From NCBI GenBank assembly GCA_037389465.1, contig JAZARR010000074.1:1984001-2048000 (forward strand): DNA of 64,000 nucleotides. The letters run 5' to 3'. Below, in pieces: positions 32,201 through 44,140 of the stretch (the stretch's first letter is position 1; each line of letters begins with the position of its first letter). Origin of the DNA: Baylisascaris procyonis. Taxonomy: Eukaryota; Nematoda; Chromadorea; Rhabditida; Ascarididae. Position numbers and translations under genes: made by a program. The notes under the pieces are model-generated. The model had not been told where the DNA came from. It made no database searches and saw only the letters and a list, made by a program, of their open reading frames with translations.

Positions 32201-35200
32201 GATTGTTATCCACTGATCGCTCGTTCAATAATCGAATATGATTCAAATGGTTTTGTCATATCTACCACTGCCAATTTCAGCTCGTTGAGTTGTTTTTTTT
32301 TGTATTATTTCTATTCCATAGACATGCACTTTTTCATTGTCGTCGTAAATGTTGCTGTTTTCATTGAAGCTAATTTATTTATTTGCCCACTATTGAGTGA
32401 AAATAATTCTTTCAGTAATCCACTGGATGATCTCTTGCCATCATCGGCCGGTTCAGGAGTGAAAAGGAAAGCGCACGTTCCGCAACAACCGGTTGTACCT
32501 GATAAACGTCCTAGACAACAGTCACTTTCACCTCCTGAAGATCCTTCAAGTGCCAATCCGGCGACGGCTCCACCACCTCAGGTTCATCATATGAACTGAT
32601 AGCACGATGCATCTTATGTTACTCTAAATTGCACTGGAATTAGATATCATTGCGTTTCTCTCATATTATTAATATAGTTTTGATATTAAAGATGGGGAGA
32701 GGGAGTCCTCATTTATATAGGCTATCGAATCGGCATTTTCTATGCCGATTTTGTACGTTTTGAATTTTAGTCGTAATAAACGTCCTTGTTTCCTTCTCAT
32801 TTTTAACATTTATGGCCTCTTATTCGATTGTTTTTGTTCTCAGTGTGTATAAAAATCAGCCGATCATTGCCAATAAGTGTATCTCCACACATCTAGTTTC
32901 ATTAGTGGTGCTGCTAATGGTGTGGAATCACTGTTTAAAATGTGTTGTTGCATTACAGAAGACGGTACAACGTAACGAGAGGCATACCCAAAATGGAGGG
33001 GATGCATCAGCGGCGAGCAGTACAGGAAGTAGTCCGTTGACAGTTCCTTCGCAACCAACTCGTGATTGGTCGAAATATTTTGGTGAGGCACGTAGCCTTG
33101 CTGAGGCAGAGAAATATTACAATATGTTCACGGTAAGTAATTTATTACAGAAATAAAAAGTAAATGTAAGTAAATATCACCAAAATAAAAAGTAAAAATT
33201 ATTTTTGGCGAATAGTCGTTCTATACGAACTGATAGGCAAAAGAAGATGAATATATTGCGTTGTGATTTTCAACATTAAGAATATAAGTAAGGGATATTG
33301 CTTTGGAATTGCGATATATTCCGCTTTGATATTTCACGAAGAATTTTTTGCACTTTTTTTTCTGTTCCGTTGGATAACTAAGAGTAATCGAACACTATAA
33401 GTTCGGTAGGACGTATATGTGGGGATTATTATAGAAGGAAATATGTAGTGATTTTTATGAGATTAGTTGAATCGGTATATGCAGAGTATATGGCGTAAGT
33501 TATGAGGAAAGAGGCGGGTGGCGTATTGCGCATATTTGTTGTTGTTGTTGTTTTGTTTTTTTTTTTTTTTTAAATTATAGAACTGAAGAAAAAGACAAAG
33601 GAGTGTTATATGCACAAAATGTGGCAAAGACATTATAGTATTTCTTTTTATATGGCGTCATTAGATAAGTCCAATTGGCCAAGAATTGAAGAGAAATTAT
33701 GAAGGAAGCGGAAGAAAAGTAAATCAATCAAGCATAAGAAATAAGAAGCACAACGAATCGAATATAACAAACTAGCAATCATAAATTTAATAAACTCATA
33801 TATATTTGTTCCATTCGTTTCTAAGTGCTATCCTCATTCATCAATTATTTACCTCAGTTGTACTTGATTCTTACTTTTAATGATTTGCGTTTATCTCTAC
33901 GTTCAAAACATTTCATCGCCGTTGATCGAATTCTATGAGATCCGCTTCAGATGCCTTGTTGAACCCTTTGGCGCCTTATTTGCAAAGAATCGTTTCATTA
34001 TTTAGATGACGATGCCATATGATGGAGTATTATTCGTAGAATATTTTTCTTTGCGATTGTTTTACGCATAAAAGACATTTTTATTGGTAATTGTTAGGTG
34101 TTTCTTGATGCTTTATAGATATGGGTGGGAAAGTTTTGATGGACAAATGAGATGTTTGATTGGATCGTTTTTTAGAGAGTAAGGGGGTTAGTTGTGTGCA
34201 GAAGGATGGAAAATCATATTGAGTGGGAAACAATATTTATCGTGGCAGTGGAAATTATTTGGATCAAAATATGGAATGAAATTTAGGCTCCTGAAGCATG
34301 AGACCAGGGCCACATGCTTCAGGATCCTAACTAAATTCTTCATGATCCCAGTTCGGTTTGTTTTCTAGACAGGCTAATACGAAAAATTCTTAACGAGGTC
34401 GATGTATTGTTTGTAGGCGGAATATCCGACATACTTGGAGTGCTACAAGGTGCTCGCAGCGGTGGCCAACGAATTCAGTGGGTTGGAGAAACAGCTCAAC
34501 GAGTCTTCAAAACATCCCCGTGAACATGAAAAGGTTAGTAGTGCTGAGTGAATGAAAAAAGAACTGTAGAAACTTTCGAAAGTGCAGCATCCTTAAGAGA
34601 AAACACTTTCACTTTTGATGAGTTTCTAAGTACAACTTCAATTAACTCAGCATATGATAACCTAAGAATTTAGCAGAAGGTCTCTATTTGCTTATGACTG
34701 AGTTTCATCGTGATGCTCAGACTTGAAAATCCTGAACTACTGTTTTAGAATTCAATGGTTACGGAATTCCCAACTTAGGTTACATGAACACTGAAAAGTT
34801 TAAATTCGGTTTGACCCAGTTTTCAAAGTTAGCTCAAGAATTCATATTTCCCATGAGCGGCCGGCTTTCGTAGTTATTTTTTGAACAGCATACGTCTTAA
34901 GTGGTTTGCTTGGCCACGTCACGAACTCATCGAATATTTGCTGGTTGAGTGATTAAGTCAACAATCGATGAATAACGTTTTATTAAATAGGAAAATATAT
35001 TTGGATGGACACTTAAAGACAAAAACTGATTCACGATGGATATGGGCGGGCAGATTAATACAAGCATATATACAAACATTTTAGCAAGGCAACACTAGCG
35101 ATTGTTATGCGGCTTGGCAAATTTGCATTCATGATGCATCCATCATGTTTGTGCATTTGTGCATGTTTGTATCTATGCGTATTTAAGCAGTTTAAACTAG

Positions 35201-36280
35201 TAAGGCATTGCAGCTACAATCACGAGGTTTGCTGAGTGCGATGTATCTCAAATTTTAACCTCTTCACTTTATTTTATTGTTGATCTATCAACTTCGGAAG
35301 GGGTTATGCATCTTTTATGGCCAAAGTCGTTATGTAAATTGGCAAAGCATTTGCATAATTTTACGTTGGTTGTGTTGCCCTTTGCAATGTTTGCTTGCGG
35401 AAAAGCTGCGTCTTTTATAAAATGGTATGTGCGAATGGTTGAATCTACTGAAATATGAAATTTTATATTCTATTGTTGTAATTGAGAAGTCGTCCAGTCA
35501 GATGGGCAGAATATATATCTTTTCAGCTGTTCTCGCACTTCATCAAATTGTAACGTTTTATTGTTTCAGATGCGTTGTTTTATAATTTGCATAATCGGTT
35601 TTGTGTTGGACTTATTTGATTAAATGTTGGCCTTATTTGCATAAAAAGGTCACGATCTCTATAAAAGGAACTGATCTCCTTAGCGAAATCATTGACAGCT
35701 TTTCTGTCAACCAAGCATGGGGTTTATGGGTTCCATGTGGATCGAGATGGCGTTTTTTCCAGTTGCGTATGGGGTGGTTGTTTAAGCCAGCGAGGTTGAA
35801 TTGTGGCCTTCAAGGTGTGTTTGTGATCTCTATGTTTACTATGCCTCATGTCAGATAGGCCTTTGAAACGCATAGTAATATGCAGTTGAGGCGATTTCAA
35901 CGGGATTGGGAGCACACTGTTTGTCGTTTTGATCTTATTTGTAATGTTAAGACGGCAGAGACTCTTATTGACCGCGTTGACTTTCTCATTTATAGTCATT
36001 GCTGGGAATAGGGAGATTTATACAGATGAGCCTTGCTGCATAATACTTACTCGATTTTATTCAGGTTGAGCGTACCATTCAAACGAAATATTCGCACTAT
36101 CAACGCGATACGGAATTTCTACAAACGCGGCAGCGGCATGCAGATTTACGTGCCAAGTTGGACGTATTGAAAAAGCGAATACATGCATGGGAGAAAAATC
36201 ATGCAAAGACGGAGGCGACATCAAAAAATGAGCTTGATGCACGTGGCCCATCGATGACCGACAATCTACTAGTGATGTGA
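25741..36280 (+). CDS. ell-1: RNA polymerase II elongation factor ELL, 13 exons
   Basis: ELL suppresses transient pausing by RNA polymerase II and is a core subunit of super/little elongation complexes in the nucleus. Exons read as 25741-25932, 26457-26603, 27749-27843, 28620-28758, 29106-29148, 29734-29914, 30415-30474, 30954-31129, 31719-31881, 32416-32581, 32959-33132, 34417-34533, 36065-36280. All phases join, giving 622 aa, against about 620 for human ELL. The N-terminal ELL domain starts near residue 53 (VKLTDESIAAIRKAQRS) and ends in a charged helix near 120-145. A winged-helix-like middle part includes RKPLRKRVIHLVVLGRF and the ELL hallmark WPGF at 294-297. A Ser/Pro-rich linker holds a likely bipartite nuclear signal (KRK 415-417, KRPR 429-432). 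The C-terminal Occludin/ELL domain (about 488-600) starts DWSKYFGEARSLAEAEKYY. The join of exons 6 and 7 is least certain: it needs the GT at 29915, and the alternative GT at 29913 gives another frame for exon 7. The start ATG follows a TTTTGCAG acceptor; in-frame sequence upstream stays open, so a longer N-terminus is possible. Confidence 0.93.
26604..27748 (+). other. ELL intron 2
   Basis: AT-rich intron with many poly-T runs, opening with GTAAATG and closing at TTTAG. No second gene, repeat array or conserved hairpin was seen inside it. Confidence 0.8.
29174..29244. repeat. (TTTA)n microsatellite in ELL intron 5
   Basis: About 17 copies of TTTA with one TTTG interruption, shortly after the 43-nt exon 5 of ell-1. 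It translates as repeated LFIY/YLFI-type peptides that are not coding. Confidence 0.95.
33133..34416 (+). other. ELL intron 11, holding a stem-loop
   Basis: A 1.3-kb intron between the two exons that encode the first half of the Occludin/ELL domain. It contains a GTT repeat with poly-T near 33536-33570 and the hairpin annotated at 34284-34329. No coding exon was seen. Confidence 0.75.
34284..34329 (+). other. Stem-loop, pre-miRNA-like, in ELL intron 11
   Basis: Arms 34284-34300 and 34313-34329 pair over 17 bp with one mismatch around a 12-nt loop (AGACCAGGGCCA). Pairing can continue outward through AAATTT-type sequence with a small bulge, giving a fold of roughly 70 nt at about 34272-34341. 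It lies on the ELL transcript strand. Whether it is processed is unknown. Confidence 0.45.
34534..36064 (+). other. ELL intron 12
   Basis: A 1.5-kb intron before the last exon. It contains an open stretch at 35601-35858 with no recognisable domain, probably chance. No repeat array was found. Confidence 0.7.
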
Positions 36281-36885
36281 TGATGGTTCGCCTTTGGCTG
36301 ACACCGCTTTGGAGTGCGCCTCTTGGCAGACATGCCCATTTGTACCTCTGAGGATTGCGCCATCTCTTTATCCGCTCTTATCGATTCGGTGTTAGCCAGT
36401 CAACCAATCAAGACCCATAGTTAGCTGCCCGGATAGAACGAATTATTTCACAATAGTATAAAGTTCTCACAAATGCCGTACGCATGTGGTGATACGGTTG
36501 TTTCATTCTTGTTCTTTTTATTGTCGCATTATTGGAAAACAAAGGATGTTGCGCCGAACTTGTGACAGATATCTCTCACAGGCTGATGTGATGGCGTTGA
36601 TTTTGTTCTCATTTGATGGTTACTACCCTTGTTCGATAGCGAGAGTGATTCTTTTCCCTTTCTTAACATCGTTGCTCGATCTGCTTATGCCCACGTTGCG
36701 TACGTCTGTCCTTCTTTTCTTTCTGATTCACTGGGAGACTCTTGCTAAAATCAGTTCGTTTTTCAAAGTTTTCATTTGTGCATTGATACGGATCCGCATG
36801 CGAACACTCTTGTATTTTCCGCTGGATGCATATTCACCTGTTTGCTGCGTTTGGTGATGATTCGAACATCGCTTTGGAATATTTT

Positions 36886-36891
36886 ATTAAA
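36886..36891 (+). other. Possible ELL polyadenylation signal (ATTAAA)
   Basis: This ATTAAA variant lies about 600 nt after the ELL stop codon. I saw no canonical AATAAA nearer to the stop. Confidence 0.25.
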
Positions 36892-37530
36892 CCTTTTCAT
36901 ATTTCGGCGTCGGTACTCATGCGATCTCCAGTTTAATTGCGGTATAACTCTGTGAGGTGTTTTAAGTATGTTCCAACCTTCACAGACCGTCTTGCTTTTT
37001 TGCAGTCAGTAAAGCTTCAAAACATTCTTCAGTTCATTAGTTTAGGGGAGTGAGGGGGAGGTGGTAAAAAAATTTTAAAAAAATCTCCAGCTTACCTTCT
37101 ATATGCGGACTGTAAAATAGGTTTAGTGACCAATACTTGTAGTTAATGTTTGCAAGGCCAATGGCCATTGTTGTTGCATTTCGTGGTATATTTTTACCAT
37201 ATAATTCCATACAAATCGGTGGTGTCATTCATAAATTCTGTGCAAATTTCTTCAAATGATATTTCCTATAAATCTGTCGAGTTTATATGTATACTCATAA
37301 ATGCCAAAAAAAGAAACTTTTTTTTTCTTCAAATGTTTATAATGTTGGTGTTGATGAGTGATATTTGATGTGGGTTGTTGTTCTCTAATATTTTTCATTT
37401 GCTCACTTCTATTGATTGATCATTTAAGGGTTTTTGTTTTAAATTTGTTCACACTAGAAAAGATTTCGTATACAAGTAGTCGATACACCCGCCGTTTATT
37501 CTTTAGATGAATTTAATGCCTCGATTTTGC

Positions 37531-37574
37531 TTCAGTATTTACCTTCAATGACTTCAGTATTTACCTTCAATGAC
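37531..37574 (+). repeat. 22-bp perfect tandem duplication
   Basis: Two adjacent identical 22-mers beginning TTCAGTATTTACC. Non-coding context downstream of ell-1. Confidence 0.95.
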
Positions 37575-40500
37575 TCGAAAGAAAGGAATTAAACGAAAAT
37601 ATGATGTAAGCCTAAATATAGAGAAATGATGCAATTTGAAAAATGAAAAAAAAAAGGTATTGCGTCTCAGAAAGAATTCGAAGATTCTTGGGATTTGATG
37701 GAGCAAGTTTATCTCATCAGGCTTGCCGATGTTAAGGCGGCCACAGCATTGATATCACTGATATACTGTATAAGTAATTTGAAAGAATTTTGCGAAAAAA
37801 GGGATGTTTGTGCTGCTTTCGGTGTCCTATGTGGGAACGATATGAATCGAAAGGCGATCAGTCGATTCAAATGATGTCGTTTTGTATGAGGCGACAAATT
37901 ACTTGAGTGTATCCATGCGGGTTGTTATCGTTTATACAAATCCTATTCATTTGTTTATTTCTTTCCAACATTACTTCACTATCTGATCATCGGTTTTTTC
38001 TTTGGTTTTGTGTGCATAGTTTGTTGTAGCAGCGATTTGTTTGTCTTTGCGGGTTGTAATCGTCTAAAAATGAGCCATACCAACCTAACAGCAGCAAAAA
38101 TTGAACCTCTAGACTTCTTTAACTAATTCCATACAAAAGTGGATTAGGGCAATTGAGGTTTGATATCGTACAGCGACGTAGATAGTCTGAAGTCGACTTA
38201 GCGAATGAGGGTAAAGCGAGGATAACGATGAGTTTTCATTTGTAATCATCTTTGAGCTTGAAGTTTACACTCTCCACAAGGAATGATCACACCACCTTTC
38301 ATTGAGACTCACAGTGGACGGATACTGACAGACTGGCTCCACTCTTTTGATAAGGCGGAAAAGCTCTAATTCGCCGAGGTTATATTGTATGTGGCGGTGT
38401 TGGCGTGTTGGTTCGTTTGTCGGCAGACAGACAACTCAATTGGTTCTTTGCATTGTGGCAAACGGGTGCGTCAGAGTTATATGTGTTCGAAGACGCGCCC
38501 ACATAGTGGAAATACATATTTTCAACTGTGTTACATTGATTGTTTATTTGTTTGTTGTATTTACTCACAGTTTTACGTTTTGATTAATACATTTCGTTGT
38601 TCTTATCTCTTTTTTTTTCTCATCTGCATTCTCTGTTGAGTTTTACAAAGGTGATTCGGCTTTCCTGTGCCTAATTATGTCATGTATGCGCAAAAAATAA
38701 TGCCCTCTTTCGTTCTTCCCCGTATTTTTACTCGCACATCATCCTGCTATTGAACTCTCAGGCTGTGAGTATTGGGCGTATTTGTCCCATGTTAGGAAAG
38801 TTTGGAAGTTTCAAGCCATCCATTCTCGAAAAGGGTCCTAGTTTCGTGAAGCAGTATCACACGTGAGGTTCGATATATATTGCATGATGCCGAAATTTGA
38901 GAGGGAGGGAATATCTGAAAGGAACAATGAACTGATCACCTGTAGCAGCGCAGTCTTTGGAATATCCTTTCAATGGGTGATTCTCTGTTGGTGGGAGAGA
39001 ACCTTATGGAGTTGGTGCGATAAAATTAGACTCATTTATTTATTTCCACGGCATGAAAATGCATATGCAAAGAGCGCTCTCATTTCGCTGTCCCATGAAT
39101 ATAATTATAAGGGCGGTTTGCGTATTGTTTCGCTGAGTGATAAAATGTATGACACTCAAAACGAACCTTTTGTATCTTTCTAAATCTTTCTTCCCACTTT
39201 CAAATCCGCTTGATATGAAGCGTTTTATCACAACTGGAGGCAATGAAATTTCACATAGTTCGTTTAGAGTACAATTTGTTGCATATTCATGATCTTCTCC
39301 ATTAATTTTTTCAGTTATTATTGATTTAGAAATGCTTTCAGATGAAGAAATCACTCATATAGGAAAGGAAGAGATCTCTAATCGTTGGGACTTTTATATT
39401 CTGCAACCGGAATTATTAAAGATATTTCCTAATTTTCCATTAAGAAATTTCCCACTGGATAGTTGGATTAAATACGTTAAAGTAGGGAATCTATTTGGAA
39501 CGTAATTTCTGAGGGCTTTTTTCGGGCTTTTGTTTGATATATTTGTTGAGGTGACATTTGGTCGCAATGCTGCTTTTCGCTTATTCTATTTCGCTTTCGG
39601 TGAAATTGTTGTCGCTTCTTTTTGTTTTTATAGTTTTCTGTGCGTTGATGTCACACGTATGCTTGAGGTGCTTTCACATAAGCCATGTGACGTTTATTCC
39701 ATATTCTCTTCTACCAGTTCTAATTTTTCGCCTTTTTATTTTTTATTTTTATTCTTTTTCTTTGTTTCATCTTTTACGCAGAATGAAATGGTGAAATACC
39801 AACAATGATGAATGCGTTTTCTGACAAGTTTTCCCGTTTTATTGAGCACATTTGATTGTGCTCTAAAGTTGTCCTCAAATATGCCACTCTATAATGTGGT
39901 CGCTGGTCGCTGATGGAAGCACAAAAAACTAGTCTAATGCTTATCGGCCATACGATCAGTTAGTAGATGGAGTCTGCAGTCTGCATTGTCCAGTCTACAG
40001 ACGTAGGTCTACAAGCATAGCTCGATGCTCTGGAATGCGTGGGTCTTTGAGTTTTTTCCTGAGGGCGGAATTTGTAGGGAGCTGGCGGATTGGGCTACAA
40101 GCATTCATGGAAATCATATAACGTTTGAAGTCGAGTAGAGTGTATGTTATGAAAGTAACTAACTGACCAAGTTATCGCTGTGGGAAGCAATTCCGAAATG
40201 CTTTATATCATTTTTTTTATTACGGCCGAAGGCAGCCAAGTTTTTTCCTCACATTGACCATTGTCCTTCATAGGTCGGCGAAAAGTGTAAGAGGTTTTCG
40301 ACAAATCATCGAAATTTCTCAAAAAGGTAGCACGAAAGGACCGTCGCAGCGTTTCGTCATCACGCGGCTTCATATAACTGCAAACTGCCAAACAGGGAAT
40401 GAAGCGCTTAGTGAAGCGAGAACGGTGTTAATGGTGTGCCGCTAATATCAGTGATCCATACAAAAAACGTCCACATCAAAGGTCTCAATCAATGTGGCCG

Positions 40501-41899
40501 AACTGTCATGTGGTGCCAGCTACAGAACCTGCTGACAGCTCCTGCAGCCAGGGGCAACATCGACAACATCTGAACCGGGTGTTGAGCTAATGATGCTGCC
40601 AGCTTGGTCTCTTTTCAATATTATTGATCTCCTTTAAGTTTCACCGCTTCAGGTTTGTCGGGAATAGTAACATAATTGAGGTGGTAAACGTTCGCAAAGG
40701 CAATGAAGCTGCACTGTAGGAGAAATCCCATCACATAGCGAGGTTTTAGGTCGAGGTTAATTCTAGTGGTGTTGGAATGACTAAATCTCTAAAGGCAGTT
40801 TCCATCTTTACCTGCATTGTCTAGGCTATGGTGGACTCTAAAGACGTGATACATAAGAAACGAATCGCTTTCCCGATCGCAACGGCGGCCTTTCAACCTT
40901 CACCGATCGTGAAGCACATCCTTTCTTTGTTCAACTACGATCCCTGGAAAACCATTTCCACAGACCATGAGTCTCTTGAACATTTCCAACGTTATGCGTT
41001 GACTGTCACGACACATGTGCCGATCGACTGTAGCATCCGGATCGACGAACAAACTCGCTACTTTACACCAATTATTTAAATGTCGCTACCATTCATACCT
41101 AATAAAGCTACATCTCGGGAATAATAGTCGACTGAGTCTTCATAAATGATAGGAAATCCCCGATCATTCAACAGAATCAAGTCGTCTCCACAAGAGGCAT
41201 AAAGGAGGATTCAATCAAAAATCCTGCCGTCGTTGCTTATCTCCGACAAACGCAGCAGTGGTAACACAAATTATTAGCATATACTCTTCATTCATCTATA
41301 AGATAAATCACAAAAAAATGTTAGATAAGATGCAGTAAATGCGAAGTTATTTGGGGAAATAATATTGCTTTCGTGTTGCATTCCGCAAATGCACATAATA
41401 AAACAGAACGGTGCTTTCAAAGTCCTTTAAGTACTTCCTCAATTCCTCCTCGTTGAAATCGTGGCTTTTTGTGAATTCCTTTCTACAATGAAATTGCTAA
41501 GCTACATGACCATCGTAATGCGCATATGTGCATCAGTTCGTAATTCTTAATCATCGATTTTTTTCTCATTTTTCTCAAATTCACAACATTTTTCGCTAAT
41601 CACCGCTTTTATGGATCCCCTCATTTTGGCTCTTAGAAACATTCAGTGAATGGATATTTTATGAGACATTCCCTAGTATGTGGGAAATTGTGTTTTCGTT
41701 CATTCGATAGGCGGCTTCATCTTACATAAGAGGCTTCGGCTATGCTTTTTAGCTGTGTCTATGTTATCCCGATATCATGTTTAACGATATACTGTTGTTT
41801 TTGTGATGACACATGTGCGCCACGTTGCCTTTCACCGTTTCTCATTCCGGAATACTGCATCACTCAATCTCCTCTCTTCTGTGATTTAATGAAGAATCT

Positions 41900-42130
41900 T
41901 TTTTTCAGTCTGCGACTGTCGATTCACAGGGATGACGAGAACCACCAGGACACTCGCGGGGGCCTCCGCGGTCGGGGGATTGGTTGCGGCAAATCTCCCG
42001 GGGGGGGGGGATTTTTTGATCACGGTGGTCTTCGCGGTCCAAAATTTGTGGTTCACCTTAACGCTATGCCCCCCCCCCCCCTCCCGTGGGCTGTTGCTGG
42101 GGGAGGGATCGCGGCGAGTTTCGAGCATTT
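41900..42130 (+). other. GC-rich block with G and C tracts, possible glycine-rich ORF
   Basis: It starts after a TTTTTTTCAG acceptor-like site and contains a run of about 10 G and a run of about 13 C. One frame reads an RGG-type peptide (DTRGGLRGRGIGCGKSPGGGG, then FFDHGGLRGPKF), reminiscent of RGG boxes in RNA-binding proteins. Two other frames are also open and proline/glycine-rich, as expected for homopolymer-rich DNA, so coding is doubtful. Confidence 0.2.
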
Positions 42131-43458
42131 CGCCATATGCGAGGATTATCAAAAAAAGCATGCGATGCCGGTCCATGTTTCAAGCGAAATTTCTATTTCC
42201 CCTTGTTAAATGAATTCGGTGCCATGTTCAGAGAGCAAAACTTTTAAGACAAGGTATTTCTGAGAATATATGCGAAAGACATTCAAACGAGGCAGAGATG
42301 AGAGAAGGAGCGCCAAGTGGATTTGCCACCAAAGCATGGTGGCAAACAACAATGCGATTCGTGATTCGGTTGGAATGGATATTATGCGGAAAGAGAAAAG
42401 ACGTCCTTCGAAGCGGCGAAACATCATCTAATGGCCGAGTCGCGATCGTTTTGGTTAGCACGGAGCTTCCTCGCTCGCTTTCAACTCATCATTCAGAGGA
42501 CGGGTTTACAGATCTTTTAAGATTTTGAACTCTCTCCAGCGACGTGTTTTAAAGCTTACCGGTAGCTGTACCTGTGCCGCTTTCTTATTCTAAAATATTT
42601 TGCGCCTTGCAGCATAAATGCTTTAACGTTTGAATGTTGGCGCTGTTCGAGAGTGTTATTTTTGCAAGCTGTTATTGTTGTCAATGAAAATTGAAATACT
42701 TTTGGTATGCTACCTCAAGTTTTAGAGGGAAAATGGCAGCCGCGCTCATGAAGCTCGAACACAGAGTTGGTGAAAGAGTGGCGAGGTTTGCGAGGCTGGC
42801 GATACGAAATTCTTTGCTACTATAGCACGAATAGACTGCTGCCGAAATTCTGAGGCCACCTTCCTTTGACTGATCAGATCTGCGGGGTACTTTCTTACGA
42901 GGCAAATTCGCCTTAAGGTGATCAGGAAAATGGCTCTACACAAAAGATACATCAAATAAAATGCAATCCTTTTTCAAAGGCCAAACATTTGGATTCCGAT
43001 TGCAGTATTCTGATACATTTACTTATGTGTTGACGAATTTGTATTCGTTTCCATTTGATCTCAACTTGCTACCTCTAACGTTTATTTCCTATGTTTGTAG
43101 GTTGATATAATAGATTGCAATAAAAGCGATCATTCATGAATTTATTGCTTTCTTTGCATTACACTGATGAAATGCTTAACGATAAGAACAGAAATATCTA
43201 ATACTTGATTTTCATTCAAATAATTCCTCTAATTTTTCTATTTAATTGCAGCATTCGTTGATTGTTGTGAATATTGTCAGAAACGTTGTCTCATTCATCG
43301 TCAATTTGCAGTTTCGTTATTTGATTCGTCGGTGAAAGCAGCTCTCAGCTTAGCATATTCGGAATCGGGATGAAGGTGTTCTTGATCGCTTGCCATGTTC
43401 ACCTATCGTATATTAGCGTTTGGGATCGTGAATTCAAAACCATCTTTATACATAAGCG

Positions 43459-43464
43459 TTTATT
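43459..43464 (-). other. Polyadenylation signal of the minus-strand cecropin
   Basis: AATAAA on the minus strand, about 140 nt after the stop codon. The 3' UTR just before it (TTGTGCAATCTTGTGAATGA) resembles the 3' UTR of the plus-strand gene. Confidence 0.65.
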
Positions 43465-43603
43465 GTTCATTCACAAGATTGCACAAGCATCGAGACATCA
43501 TTTCAGCAATAAGAGCATCAAAAGAACATTCAGGCATTGGGGAGCATTCATTGTATTCATTGCGAATGCACCGTAAATTCATCAATTGAGGCCCATATTG
43601 TTG

Positions 43604-44055
43604 TCAGCAACAATTATAACGCATCGATTGCGATGAGGATTGCCCTCGAGTCTCAAAGTGTGAAGGGAACGTGTCCTGCTGTTCTGCCACGAAACGACGT
43701 CGGCGTGGACCGCCTTGTATTGCAATAGCAACACCTGAAGGGTATAATTTCAGTTGAAGTTGGCATTAGCGGTTAGAGGCAGTTCCCTACTACATGCGGC
43801 CTGTGAGTGAAAACAAAACTGATAGCAATACCTATGTGATAGGAGAACTGATACGTCGCAAGCCGTTGTGCATAACGGCCACGTTGAAACAACTTTAAAT
43901 GAAATATTCAATGACAAATTTTTACCTTCAGCAATACGTTTCTTTGCAGAATTCTCCAACTTCTTATAGGTTTTGCTTAGCCAACTGCTTTCCGCCGTTT
44001 GCACGAAGAGATATATAAGAAACAAACATAGCATAGCTCGGCGACTAGCACACAT
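43604..44055 (-). CDS. Cecropin P-type antimicrobial peptide precursor, variant copy
   Basis: Secreted amphipathic helical peptide of the Ascaris cecropin P family, expected to permeabilise bacterial membranes. Two exons, 44055-43926 and 43734-43604, join within the glycine codon at residue 44 to give 86 aa. Residues 1-23 are a hydrophobic signal peptide (core FLIYLFVQTAES). Residues 24-54 are the mature peptide, starting SWLSKTYKKLENSAKKR. An RRRR run (54-57) marks the junction with a 32-residue tail that ends in Cys-Cys. Against the plus-strand neighbour the mature part has Ala for Ser at position 19 and Val for Ile at 22. The next upstream in-frame ATG, at 44082, would extend the N-terminus by 9 residues; I chose 44055 because it matches the start of the sister gene. 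A TATA box lies 78 nt upstream and an AATAAA signal at 43464-43459. It looks intact. Confidence 0.9.
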
Positions 44056-44132
44056 GGTAAATGCTTCGAAAGAGCTTAACAAACCAACGGACGAAAGTAA
44101 AACTAATGATGCTATCGTTCATCGGTTCTGCC

Positions 44133-44140
44133 TATTTATA
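44133..44140 (-). promoter_or_regulatory. TATA box of the minus-strand cecropin gene
   Basis: Reads TATAAATA on the minus strand, 78 nt before the start codon. The spacing is close to that of the TATA box in the plus-strand sister gene (67-73 nt), and the DNA after each TATA box is recognisably alike (GATAG followed by CCATCA or CATCAT), which supports a shared ancestral promoter. Confidence 0.7.

Larger units (their letters stand above)
36281..43458. other. ELL 3' region and intergenic DNA up to the cecropins
   Basis: It begins with the probable ELL 3' UTR. Composition is less AT-rich than the left of the window. Open stretches at 36486-36857, 40254-40445 and 40828-41079 show no domain. A 22-bp tandem duplication lies at 37531-37574 and a G/C-tract block at 41900-42130. 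No gene is supported. Confidence 0.55.

Noticed and set aside
36486..36857. 123-codon hydrophobic plus-strand ORF
   Set aside because: It lies just after the ELL stop, in the likely 3' UTR, and has no membrane-family pattern or splice partners.
41742..42209. 155-codon plus-strand ORF
   Set aside because: It is open mainly because of long G and C runs, and all frames are open there. Kept only as a low-confidence GC-rich block.
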